From Eggerthella lenta DSM 2243 (lineage in GTDB: Bacteria > Actinomycetota > Coriobacteriia > Coriobacteriales > Eggerthellaceae), in the NCBI RefSeq assembly GCF_000024265.1, contig NC_013204.1, positions 876,501-940,500 of the forward strand: a stretch of 64,000 nt of DNA, read 5' to 3'. Below the pieces are notes generated by a model. It saw only the letters and a list, made by a program, of their open reading frames with translations. It had not been told where the DNA came from and searched no databases. Made by a program: the position numbers and the translations under genes. Shown here piece after piece: positions 31,178 through 39,170 of this stretch. Position 1 is the first letter of the stretch, and each line of letters begins with the position of its first letter.

Positions 31178-31399
31178 GGCATAGTCCGTCCGAAATCAAG
31201 CGGCTCGCCCGGGGCGATCCGCGATGTGCTCCATCGCTTCATTGTAGTGAACCGCGCCGGTCGCGGCCAGGCCGAGCGCGAACTGAAAGCTGGATTTTAC
31301 TTTTTATCGCCTGCGCTCGGGACGACGGTCTGGTTCGCTCGTTCGGGTGGCGATGGGCCGGCCCTTGCAGGATGGCGGTCCGGTTCTTCGCGATCCTTG

Positions 31400-31408
31400 T
31401 GGTACCAT
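31400..31408 (+). promoter_or_regulatory. Extended -10 of the tandem PPK2 gene
   Basis: TGGTACCAT with no recognisable -35; the same nine bases occur upstream of purH. The predicted start near 31415 leaves a leader of about 20 bases containing GAAAGGAAG. Confidence 0.5.
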
Positions 31409-31434
31409 GAGCTTCTCGAAGGAAAGGAAGCGCC

Positions 31435-33171
31435 ATGCTGGAAACCGTCGATTTCTCACGCGAACCGCTCTCGAAGGACGCCTACAAGGCGCGTCGGGAC
31501 GAGCTGATGGAGCGATTGGTGGTGCTGCAGCAGCAGGCGCGCGTGCAGGGCGTCGGCCTGGTGGTGCTGTTCGAAGGATGGAACGGCGCCGGCAAGGGCA
31601 GCCGCATCTCCGATCTCATGTACCACCTCGACGCGCGCGCCACCAGCGTGTACGTCACTGAAAACCTCGACGTGAAAGCCGCGCGCGCGTTCGCGGGCGC
31701 GAAGAGCGGCGTAACGGGCTTCTATCCCGTGATGCAGGAGTTCTGGAAGAGCCTGGGCCAGCGCGGCACCATCTCGTTCTTCGACCGCGGCTGGTACACC
31801 GCCGCCGTTCAGCACATGCTGTACACCGAGTTCGGCAAGCTCTCCCTGAAAGCCTCCAAGCGCAAGGGCCAGAAAGCCGTCGCGGCCGCCATGGCCGAGG
31901 CGCGCGACGAACGCCACATCGACGTGCTGCGCCGCTACCTCACCTCTGCGTCCGATTTCGAGCGGCAGCTAGCCGACGACGGTTACCTTGTGGTCAAGTT
32001 CTTCGTGCACGTCACGAAGGAGGCGCAGAAGAAGCGCCTCACGCGCCTGCATGACGATCCGGCCACGCGCTGGCGCGTGGGCGAGGACAAGCTGGCCACC
32101 ATCGGCAACTACGAGGAGGCGTACCGCCTGTACGACAACCTGCTGAAGGGCAGCGACTTCTCGTTCGCCCCATGGCATCTCGTGAACGGCGAGGACAAGC
32201 GCCGCGCCAACCTGCAGATCGCCGAGACGCTGGTGAACGCGCTTACGAGCGCGTTCGAGGCAGCGCCCGACGCCGAAGCCGCCGTAGCGGCGGCCAAGGC
32301 GCAGGCCAACTCCGCCGGCGCTCTCGATGAAGCGCCCCTGTTCGGCCGTTCTCCCGAAGAGGAGGCGCGCGTGCGCGAGGAGGCGGAAGCCGCCGCAGCC
32401 GCTGCTTCCGCCCGCGCTCCGCGCGTTTCGAGGTTCCGTCAGGTGGACGACCCGCCGTGCCTCGAGAGCGTCGACCACGCGCTCGCGCTCGACCCCGAGA
32501 CGTACAAGGTCGAGCTCAAGGCCCAGCAGGAGCGCCTCAACAGGCTGGAGATGGAGATGTACCAGAAGCGCATCCCGCTCATGATCATGTACGAAGGCTG
32601 GGACGCCGCGGGCAAGGGCGGCAACATCAAGCGCGTGGCCCAAGCGCTCGACGCCCGCGCCTATACCATTTTTCCCAGTCCCGCCCCCACGAAGCCCGAG
32701 CTGCTGCATCCGCACCTGTGGCGCTATTGGACGCGTCTGCCGAAGGCGGGCCACGTGGGCATCTACGACCGCAGCTGGTACGGTCGCGTGCTCGTGGAGC
32801 GCGTCGAAGGTTTCGCTTCGGTGTCGGAATGGACGCGGGCGTACGACGAGATCAACGAATTCGAGCGCGATCTGGTGCGGTGGGGCGCCATCCTGCTGAA
32901 GTTCTGGGTTGACGTGAGTCCCGAAGAGCAGTTGCGACGCTTTCGCGACCGCGAGCAAGATCCTGCGAAACAGTGGAAGATCACCGATGAGGATTGGCGC
33001 AACCGCGACAAGTATCCCCAGTACAAAGCCGCGGTCGAGGATATCTTCCGCTTGACCAGCACGCCGTTCGCCCCCTGGATAATCCTCGAGAGCGACGACA
33101 AGCGCTACGCGCGCGTCAAGGCGCTCAAAATTATCAACGACGCCCTGGAAGCGCGCTTGCGCGAAAACTGA
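31435..33171 (+). CDS. pap: Polyphosphate:AMP phosphotransferase (tandem PPK2 domains)
   Basis: 578-residue class II PPK2-type enzyme with two fused PPK2 domains, using polyphosphate to phosphorylate AMP to ADP. Walker A motifs: FEGWNGAGKGS (46-56) in the first domain and YEGWDAAGKGG (386-396) in the second. Lid/catalytic segments are FFDRGWYT and YDRSWYGRVLVERVEG. An Ala/Glu-rich linker (about 275-325) separates the halves. It is divergent from ppx-ppk1, so the locus holds synthesis, breakdown and use of polyphosphate. The start has GAAAGGAAG upstream. Confidence 0.95.
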   Translation: MLETVDFSREPLSKDAYKARRDELMERLVVLQQQARVQGVGLVVLFEGWNGAGKGSRISDLMYHLDARATSVYVTENLDVKAARAFAGAKSGVTGFYPVMQEFWKSLGQRGTISFFDRGWYTAAVQHMLYTEFGKLSLKASKRKGQKAVAAAMAEARDERHIDVLRRYLTSASDFERQLADDGYLVVKFFVHVTKEAQKKRLTRLHDDPATRWRVGEDKLATIGNYEEAYRLYDNLLKGSDFSFAPWHLVNGEDKRRANLQIAETLVNALTSAFEAAPDAEAAVAAAKAQANSAGALDEAPLFGRSPEEEARVREEAEAAAAAASARAPRVSRFRQVDDPPCLESVDHALALDPETYKVELKAQQERLNRLEMEMYQKRIPLMIMYEGWDAAGKGGNIKRVAQALDARAYTIFPSPAPTKPELLHPHLWRYWTRLPKAGHVGIYDRSWYGRVLVERVEGFASVSEWTRAYDEINEFERDLVRWGAILLKFWVDVSPEEQLRRFRDREQDPAKQWKITDEDWRNRDKYPQYKAAVEDIFRLTSTPFAPWIILESDDKRYARVKALKIINDALEARLREN

Positions 33172-33185
33172 GATCGCGTTACTAT
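33157..33185 (+). promoter_or_regulatory. Promoter of the 38-residue membrane peptide gene
   Basis: TTGCGC (33157-33162), a 17-base spacer and TACTAT (33180-33185), overlapping the 3' end of the upstream polyphosphate gene. It drives a leader of about 60 bases. Confidence 0.6.
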
Positions 33186-33251
33186 GGGCAGCAGTACTCG
33201 AAACGACCGTGCGCATTCGCGCGCTTGAACGAAAAAAAGGGGTAAACAGTC

Positions 33252-33368
33252 ATGACTCTGTTCGGAATCACCGTGCCCATGGAGGCTATCTGGGTCATCG
33301 TCGCGATCATCGTCCTCGTCATCGTCGGCTTCATCGCGAAAGGCTTCATCGACGAGATGAAGAAGTAG
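33252..33368 (+). CDS. 38-residue single-span membrane peptide
   Basis: MTLFGITVPMEAIWVIVAII continues into VLVIVGFIAKGFIDEMKK, then a TAG stop. One membrane helix (about 11-29) is followed by a short charged cytoplasmic tail. It has its own promoter, a Shine-Dalgarno (AAGGGG) and a strong terminator, so it is an independent monocistronic unit. Function unknown; it could be a small regulatory membrane protein or a type-I-toxin-like peptide, though no antisense RNA is evident. Confidence 0.7.
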   Translation: MTLFGITVPMEAIWVIVAIIVLVIVGFIAKGFIDEMKK

Positions 33369-33422
33369 CCGCTTCGGCGAACAGCGGTCCCTATCGTGAA
33401 AATTGCGTTTTTGCGAACATCG

Positions 33423-33448
33423 CGCCCCCATCATGGGGGCGTTTGTTT
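33423..33448 (+). terminator. Terminator of the membrane peptide gene
   Basis: CGCCCCCA (33423-33430) pairs with TGGGGGCG (33434-33441) around TCA, followed by TTTGTTT. Confidence 0.85.
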
Positions 33449-33511
33449 ATTATGGTAACGGTCTGGCGACGGCGGGGTTCCGCCGTTTGAAGATCATCCC
33501 GAAAGGTGAAC

Positions 33512-34585
33512 ATGTCCGAGTACCGACAGCATCCCGGCCCTGCTCCAAGCGGGCGACCTGCGCAGCAGCGCGTGCCGAGGGGCGCCGCGCCCGACGTGCG
33601 GGCAGGGGCGCAACCGGGCGCCTACCGGCCGGCCACCGCGCAGCATGCCGCCTACCGCTCCGCTCAGCCTGCCCAGCGCAGATCGGCTGGAGGCGGAGGC
33701 TACCCGTATCGACAGCAACCGACCTATCAGCAGCCCGGTTCCGGACGGCCTCGGAAGAAGAGCGGGCCGTGGCGCGTGGTGTTCTGGATCGCGCTCGTGG
33801 TGTTCGTCGTGGCGCTGGCCGCGCTCGGTGCCATCGGCTTCAGTTACTGGCAGGGTCAGCAAACCTATAACGATGTCGCGCGGGAGGGTTTCACGCCGCC
33901 CGACGATCTGTCGGCCACGTCGCTCGCCGACTTCACGGTGGACTGGGATGCGCTCAAGGCCATCAATCCCGACACGGTGGGGTGGATCTACATTCCCGGC
34001 ACCGTGGTGAACTACCCCATCGTGCAAGCGGCCGACGACGAGAAGTACCTTACGCACGACTTCAAGGGATCGGAAGGCTGGATCGCCACGTTCGGCGCCA
34101 TCTTCCTGGCGGCCGAGAACAGCTCCGACTTCTCCGACCCGAACAACATCATCTACGGCCATCATCTGAACGACGGCTCGATGTTCGCCTGCGTCGCCGA
34201 TTTCAGCGATGCCGCCCAGTTCAACGACCATCGCACGGTGTACATCCTCACGCCTGAGGGCAACTACGAGCTGAGCACGTTCGCGCTCGTGCATGTGGCG
34301 GCCGACGATCCGTTGGCACAGATGCGGTTCGCCGATGAGGACGAACGCGTGGCCTACGTGCAGGACAAGATCGACCGATCGGTGGTGCCCGCTTCCGACA
34401 TACCTGCTGCTTCCGATATCAAACACACCTTCGCCCTTGCCACGTGCGACAATCTGCCGTCGGACGGGCGTTACGTGCTGTATTCGTACGTGAAGGCCAG
34501 CACGGTGGGCGAGGGCGACGGCGACGTCATCGACCCCGATGCCGTCGCGGCCATCGATTCCGCAGAACAGGAGATCGCTTCATGA
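33512..34585 (+). CDS. srtB: Class B sortase
   Basis: 357-residue membrane-anchored cysteine transpeptidase that attaches surface proteins to the cell wall. The N-terminus is a long Pro/Arg/Gln-rich cytoplasmic segment (about 1-85), unusual for SrtB. The membrane helix is at about 88-110. Catalytic residues: His217 (IYGHHLNDGSMF), Cys312 (LATCDN) and Arg320 (DGRYVLYSY). D-T-V-G-W-I-Y-I-P-G-T is the family entry motif. The ATG at 33512 has GAAAGG at correct spacing. The stop overlaps the purF start by four bases (ATGA), an unexpected coupling of envelope and purine genes. Confidence 0.93.
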   Translation: MSEYRQHPGPAPSGRPAQQRVPRGAAPDVRAGAQPGAYRPATAQHAAYRSAQPAQRRSAGGGGYPYRQQPTYQQPGSGRPRKKSGPWRVVFWIALVVFVVALAALGAIGFSYWQGQQTYNDVAREGFTPPDDLSATSLADFTVDWDALKAINPDTVGWIYIPGTVVNYPIVQAADDEKYLTHDFKGSEGWIATFGAIFLAAENSSDFSDPNNIIYGHHLNDGSMFACVADFSDAAQFNDHRTVYILTPEGNYELSTFALVHVAADDPLAQMRFADEDERVAYVQDKIDRSVVPASDIPAASDIKHTFALATCDNLPSDGRYVLYSYVKASTVGEGDGDVIDPDAVAAIDSAEQEIAS

Positions 34586-36084
34586 GCACGTCCATCCTGC
34601 CGGGCGAGCGCCCCGACCGCCTCGAAGAGGAGTGCGCCGTGTTCGGCGTGTTCGCTCCCGGCGAAGACGTGGCGCGCATGACGTGCTTCGGCTTGCAAGC
34701 GCTGCAGCATCGCGGTCAGGAGAGCGCCGGCATCGCCGTGGGCGACGGTGCGACGGTCATGGTGTCGAAAGACCTCGGCCTTGTGACCCAGGTGTTCGAC
34801 GAAGCAAGCCTGGCCGCGCTCGAGGGCTTCGTGGCCGTGGGCCACGCGCGCTACTCCACGAGCGGCGGCGCCGCGTCGTGGGAGGCTGCGCAGCCGCACA
34901 TCTCGGCCATCGACGACGTGCTGATCGCGCTCGCGCACAACGGCACGCTCGTCAACACGAACGCCTTGCGCGCCCATCTCGTCGACGAGGGCGTGCAGTT
35001 CCGTTCCGGCACCGACAGCGAGGTGGCGGCGAAGGCAATCGGCCGGGTGACCCAGGAAACGCACCACTTGCGCAACGGCATCCGCCGCGCTATGGAGGAG
35101 CTGTCGGGCGCCTACGCCATGGTGCTGGCCAGCCCCGATTCGCTGTACGCGTTCCGCGACCCCAACGGTATCCGCCCGCTGTGCATCGGCGAGCTGCCCG
35201 ACGGCCGCGGCTGGGCAGTGTCCAGCGAGACGTGCGGGCTCGACATCGTGGGCGCGCAGTACGTGCGCGACGTCGAACCGGGCGAGATCGTGCGCTTCAA
35301 CCGCGACGGCATGCACGCCGAGCAGGGCGTCGCCGCCCGCAAGTCGGCGGCGTGCATCTTCGAGTACGTGTACTTCGCGCGCCCCGACAGCGTGATCGAC
35401 GGCCAGAGCGTGTACCAGGCGCGGCGCAACATGGGGCGCATCCTGGCGCAGGAGGCGCCCGTGGAGGCCGACCTCGTGCTGGGCGTGCCCGACTCGGGCG
35501 TGCCGTCGGCCATGGGCTACGCGTTTGAGAGCGGCATCCCGTACGCCGACGGCATCGTGAAGAACCGCTACGTGGGACGCACGTTCATCGAGCCCACCCA
35601 GGCCATGCGCCAGCTGGGCATCCGTTTGAAGCTGAACCCGCTGCGCTCGGTGATCGAGGGCAAGCGCCTCGTGGTCATCGACGACAGCATCGTGCGCGGC
35701 AACACCAGCAAGAAGCTCGTGCAGATGCTGCGCGATGCGGGCGCGGCCGAGGTGCACCTGCGCATCGTGAGCCCCGAGGTGCTGTGGCCGTGCTTTTACG
35801 GCATCGACACCGACACGCGCGACCAGCTGATCGCCGCGAACATGGATCTGGACGAGATGAACGCGTGGATCGGCTCGGACTCGCTGGCCTTCATCTCGCT
35901 CGAGGGCCTGCGCGCCTCCGTGCCCGATGCGCGCCGCCAGGGGTTCTGCGACGCATGCTTCACCGGCGACTACCCGGTGGCCATCCCCGATTCGGTGGCC
36001 AAGAAGAGCTTACTCACGAAGAAGGATTTCGAAGAGACTTACGGCGAAGGCGCGGCCGACGAGGCGCGCCCTCGCACGCGATAG
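34582..36084 (+). CDS. purF: Amidophosphoribosyltransferase
   Basis: 500-residue first enzyme of purine synthesis: glutamine plus PRPP to phosphoribosylamine. The N-terminal nucleophile Cys follows a short propeptide (EEECAVFGVF; cleavage before Cys about 15). The glutaminase domain contains HRGQESAGIAVGDG, ARYSTSG and AHNGTLVN. The phosphoribosyltransferase domain holds the PRPP loop LVVIDDSIVRGNTSKK. C-terminal Cys residues (SPEVLWPCFYGID, GFCDACFTG) fit the Fe-S-containing Bacillus-type PurF. Translation is coupled to srtB. Confidence 0.97.
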   Translation: MSTSILPGERPDRLEEECAVFGVFAPGEDVARMTCFGLQALQHRGQESAGIAVGDGATVMVSKDLGLVTQVFDEASLAALEGFVAVGHARYSTSGGAASWEAAQPHISAIDDVLIALAHNGTLVNTNALRAHLVDEGVQFRSGTDSEVAAKAIGRVTQETHHLRNGIRRAMEELSGAYAMVLASPDSLYAFRDPNGIRPLCIGELPDGRGWAVSSETCGLDIVGAQYVRDVEPGEIVRFNRDGMHAEQGVAARKSAACIFEYVYFARPDSVIDGQSVYQARRNMGRILAQEAPVEADLVLGVPDSGVPSAMGYAFESGIPYADGIVKNRYVGRTFIEPTQAMRQLGIRLKLNPLRSVIEGKRLVVIDDSIVRGNTSKKLVQMLRDAGAAEVHLRIVSPEVLWPCFYGIDTDTRDQLIAANMDLDEMNAWIGSDSLAFISLEGLRASVPDARRQGFCDACFTGDYPVAIPDSVAKKSLLTKKDFEETYGEGAADEARPRTR

Positions 36085-36138
36085 CAGCATGACAGGGGGA
36101 ACCGCCCCGACATGGACGATACGGCACAAGGAGCAGAG

Positions 36139-37290
36139 ATGACCGAGAGAGTAACCGTGAACGCAGCGCAGACCGACGACGGCCCGCACATGCCCAGCTG
36201 GATGGACGAGGACGCGGTGACCTACGCGCAGGCGGGCGTGGACACGGCCGAGGGCGCGCGCGCCGTCGAAGCCATCAAGGGCGTCGTGCACGACACGTAC
36301 CGTCCCGAGGTGGTGGGCGACATCGGCGGCTTCGGCGGCCTGTTCTCCATCGCGGCGGCCAAGGACATGGACGATCCGCTGCTGGTCAGCGGCACCGACG
36401 GCGTGGGCACGAAGCTCAAGGTGGCCCAGATGGCCGGCAAGCACGACACGGTGGGCATCGATCTGGTGGCCATGTGCGCCAACGACATTCTGGCCACCGG
36501 CGCCGAGCCGCTGTTCTTCCTCGACTACGTGGCCATCGGCAAGCTGAAGGCCGAGAACGTGGCCGAGATCGTGGCGGGCATCGGCGAGGGCTGCAAGCAG
36601 GCCGGTTGCGCGCTCATCGGCGGCGAGATGGCCGAGCACCCCGGCGTCATGGATCCGGACGACTACGACCTGTCCGGTTTCTGCGTGGGCGTGGTCGACC
36701 GCTCGAAGATGCTCGATCCCGCGTCCGTGCGCGAGGGCGACGTGCTGATCGGCTTGGCGTCCAGCGGCCTGCACTCCAACGGCTACTCGCTGGCGCGCAA
36801 GGTGTGCGTGGAGGGCAAGACCCACTACGAGCTGCGCATCGAGCGCGAGGAGCTGGGCGGGCGCAGCCTGCAGGATGCGCTTTTGGAGCCCACGCGCATC
36901 TACGTGAAGCCGGTGCGCGCCGTGCTGGAGGCTTGCGAGGGCGCCGTGCACGCGCTCGCGCACATCACGGGCGGCGGCATCTCCGAGAACCTCGACCGTG
37001 CGCTGCCGAAGAGCTGCGCCGCCGAGGTCGACCTGGGCACGTGGCCGGTGCCGGCCATCGCGTCGTTCGTGTGCGACGCGGCGCACCTCGACGAAGCCGA
37101 GGCGCTCAAGACGTTCAACATGGGCCTCGGCATGGTGCTCATCGTGGACGCGGCGCGCGCCGACGAGGTGGAGGCCGCGCTGACGCAGGCCGGCGAGACC
37201 ACGTACCGCGTCGGCCGCATCGTGGCGGGCGAGGGCGAGGTCCGCTACGCGAACGACGGCAAGCTGTACGGCTTCGGTGCGGAGGCGTAA
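36139..37290 (+). CDS. purM: Phosphoribosylformylglycinamidine cyclo-ligase (AIR synthetase)
   Basis: 383-residue PurM forming the imidazole ring of AIR with ATP. Landmarks: DAVTYAQAGVD near the N-terminus, GGFGGLFSIAAAKDMDDPLL, the nucleotide motif SGTDGVGTKLKVA, DLVAMCANDILATGAEPLFF, and GGEMAEHPGVM. The ATG at 36139 is chosen because AAGGAG (36128-36133) fits it; an in-frame ATG at 36112 would add nine residues. The gap to purF is 54 bases. Confidence 0.96.
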   Translation: MTERVTVNAAQTDDGPHMPSWMDEDAVTYAQAGVDTAEGARAVEAIKGVVHDTYRPEVVGDIGGFGGLFSIAAAKDMDDPLLVSGTDGVGTKLKVAQMAGKHDTVGIDLVAMCANDILATGAEPLFFLDYVAIGKLKAENVAEIVAGIGEGCKQAGCALIGGEMAEHPGVMDPDDYDLSGFCVGVVDRSKMLDPASVREGDVLIGLASSGLHSNGYSLARKVCVEGKTHYELRIEREELGGRSLQDALLEPTRIYVKPVRAVLEACEGAVHALAHITGGGISENLDRALPKSCAAEVDLGTWPVPAIASFVCDAAHLDEAEALKTFNMGLGMVLIVDAARADEVEAALTQAGETTYRVGRIVAGEGEVRYANDGKLYGFGAEA

Positions 37291-37294
37291 GGGC

Positions 37295-37915
37295 ATGACC
37301 GAACCGCTGAAAATCGGCGTGCTGCTGAGCGGCAGCGGCACGAATTTGCAAGCCATCATCGATGCGGCGGCCGAGGGGCTGCCCGTGGAGATCGTGCACG
37401 TGGTGTCGTCGCGCCCCGATGCGTTCGGCATCGAGCGCGCGCATCGGGCGGGCATCCCGGTCACGGTGCTCAACCGCGACGTGTACGCCGACCCCGTCGA
37501 AGCCGACAGGCGCATCGCCGAGACGCTGCGCTACGCGCACGCCGAGTACGTGGTGATGGCAGGGTACATGCGCAAGGTGACGCCCGTGCTGCTGGACGCG
37601 TTCCCCGACCGCGTGCTGAACTTGCATCCGGCGCTGCTGCCCTCGTTCAAGGGCGCGCACGCCATCCAAGACGCGTTCGACGCGGGCGTGAAAGTGACGG
37701 GCATCACCGTCCACTTCGCGAACGAGGACTACGACAAAGGCCCCATCGTGGCGCAACGCGCCGTGGAGGTGCGCGAGGACGATACCCACGACGACCTCGA
37801 AGCCCGCATCCACGAGGTCGAGCACGTCCTGTATCCCGAAGTGCTGCGCCTCGTGGCCGAAGGCCGCGTGACCGTGGGCGAGGACCGTAAGGTCCATATC
37901 GCCCCCGCCCGATGA
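37295..37915 (+). CDS. purN: Phosphoribosylglycinamide formyltransferase
   Basis: 206-residue folate-dependent GAR transformylase. Substrate loop IGVLLSGSGTNLQAI at the N-terminus; the catalytic Asn/His pair is in NLHPALLPSFKGAHAI; the third catalytic residue lies in GITVHFANEDYDKGPIVAQ. It starts four bases after the purM stop, with GGAGG inside the purM end. Confidence 0.95.
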   Translation: MTEPLKIGVLLSGSGTNLQAIIDAAAEGLPVEIVHVVSSRPDAFGIERAHRAGIPVTVLNRDVYADPVEADRRIAETLRYAHAEYVVMAGYMRKVTPVLLDAFPDRVLNLHPALLPSFKGAHAIQDAFDAGVKVTGITVHFANEDYDKGPIVAQRAVEVREDDTHDDLEARIHEVEHVLYPEVLRLVAEGRVTVGEDRKVHIAPAR

Positions 37916-38013
37916 ACCCGCGGGGAAACCCGCAGGTCAACCGTCCGTTCCGCGCGTAAGCTTGTCGTCCGCCCAGGCAAATGCCCGCCAGCTCGAACCT
38001 CGAAGGAGCCCTC

Positions 38014-39003
38014 ATGAACAAGGAAGCCCTCCAGTCCGTCATCGCCGCCCTCCGCGAGGGCCGCACGCCGTCCTTGAGCGTGGAGGATTTCCCGTGCTTC
38101 TCGCACGAGGCGACCGAAGGCAACCAGCACGTGGATCCGACGTATCTCGACGTGGTGGCGAAAAGCCTCACGGCCGACGACGCGCCCACGTTCGAGCGCG
38201 CCCTGCGCGCGATGGAGGAGGGCGACCTCGCCTGGCTCGGTTTCAAGATCGTCTACGATGCGGACGCGGCTCAGCGCAACACCGACAACGAGGTGACGAA
38301 GAAGTACGGCGACGAGGGCTCGGCCGACGGCGAGCCGCTCGTGTTCTTCTGCAACGACGCGAAGGAGATCGTGGCGTCGCGGCCGTACTCGCCCCGCGAC
38401 ACGTTCCAGATGAAGGACGTCACGCGCGGCCCCTCGATGCACAACGAGCAGTTCGAGGGCCTCACCTGGGCGAGCGTCCCTCTGTTCGACCAGGTGCATG
38501 TTTGGCTGCTGGGCGCGTCCGACGCGGCCAGCGAAGTGGCGGCGCTCGCCGACCACGTGGGTTTCGCCGTGACGGTGGTCGACTACGATCCGGCCTACGT
38601 GAGCGAAGCGCGCTTCCCTACGGCGAAGCGCATCGTGCTCGAGGGCGGCAACTTCGATGCGCTCGAGCAGTTGGACGCCGCGCCCGAGGACTACGTGTGC
38701 GTGCTCACCCGTGGTCACATGTTCGACCCCGAGGGCTGCGTCTGGGCGACGAGGCATCACGTGCATTACGTCGGCATGATGGGCTGCGCCGGCAAGAACG
38801 ACCGCGTGCGCGAGCTGGTGCTGGCCTCCGGCGCCACCGAGGAGGACTGGGAGCGCGTCAAGCGCCCCATCGGCCTGAAGTTCGGGGCGAAGACGCCCGC
38901 CGAGCTGGCCATCGCCATCGTCGCCGAGCTCGTGGACGTGCGCTACCGCCAACGCTACAGCGCCGAAGCGCGCGAACGCCACGAGAAGAGCCTGGGCCGC
39001 TGA
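38014..39003 (+). CDS. XdhC/CoxI family molybdenum-enzyme maturation protein
   Basis: 329-residue XdhC-like protein. Members insert sulfurated molybdenum cofactor into xanthine-dehydrogenase-type hydroxylases. An XdhC N-terminal domain (about 1-120) precedes a Rossmann-like C-terminal domain with VHVWLLGASDAASEVAALA (dinucleotide-binding variant), RGHMFDPEGCVWATRHHVHY, VGMMGCAGKN, and RPIGLKFGAKTPAELAIAIV. The canonical second-domain start GAGHV is replaced by LGASD. It sits between purN and purH, fitting a purine-salvage or catabolic hydroxylase link, but no hydroxylase subunit is in view. AAGGAG precedes the ATG. Confidence 0.85.
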   Translation: MNKEALQSVIAALREGRTPSLSVEDFPCFSHEATEGNQHVDPTYLDVVAKSLTADDAPTFERALRAMEEGDLAWLGFKIVYDADAAQRNTDNEVTKKYGDEGSADGEPLVFFCNDAKEIVASRPYSPRDTFQMKDVTRGPSMHNEQFEGLTWASVPLFDQVHVWLLGASDAASEVAALADHVGFAVTVVDYDPAYVSEARFPTAKRIVLEGGNFDALEQLDAAPEDYVCVLTRGHMFDPEGCVWATRHHVHYVGMMGCAGKNDRVRELVLASGATEEDWERVKRPIGLKFGAKTPAELAIAIVAELVDVRYRQRYSAEARERHEKSLGR

Positions 39004-39077
39004 GGGCGTGCGCCTTGCGGCGGGGCTCGCTGACCTTTTCGTCGTGCGCGTTTGCGGGATATGCGCGCGCTTCCTCG

Positions 39078-39104
39078 TTGACCTCGCGGTTCGGGTGGTA
39101 CCAT
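39078..39104 (+). promoter_or_regulatory. Candidate purH promoter
   Basis: TTGACC (39078-39083) and an extended -10 TGGTACCAT (39096-39104). The 15-base spacer is short, so the extended -10 probably carries the promoter. Confidence 0.45.
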
Positions 39105-39170
39105 GCGTCGCAGGAGATTGGACGCAAGGGGCCGTTCAGTCGCAGACAAGAGGAAAGGATGTAAGGCCAT

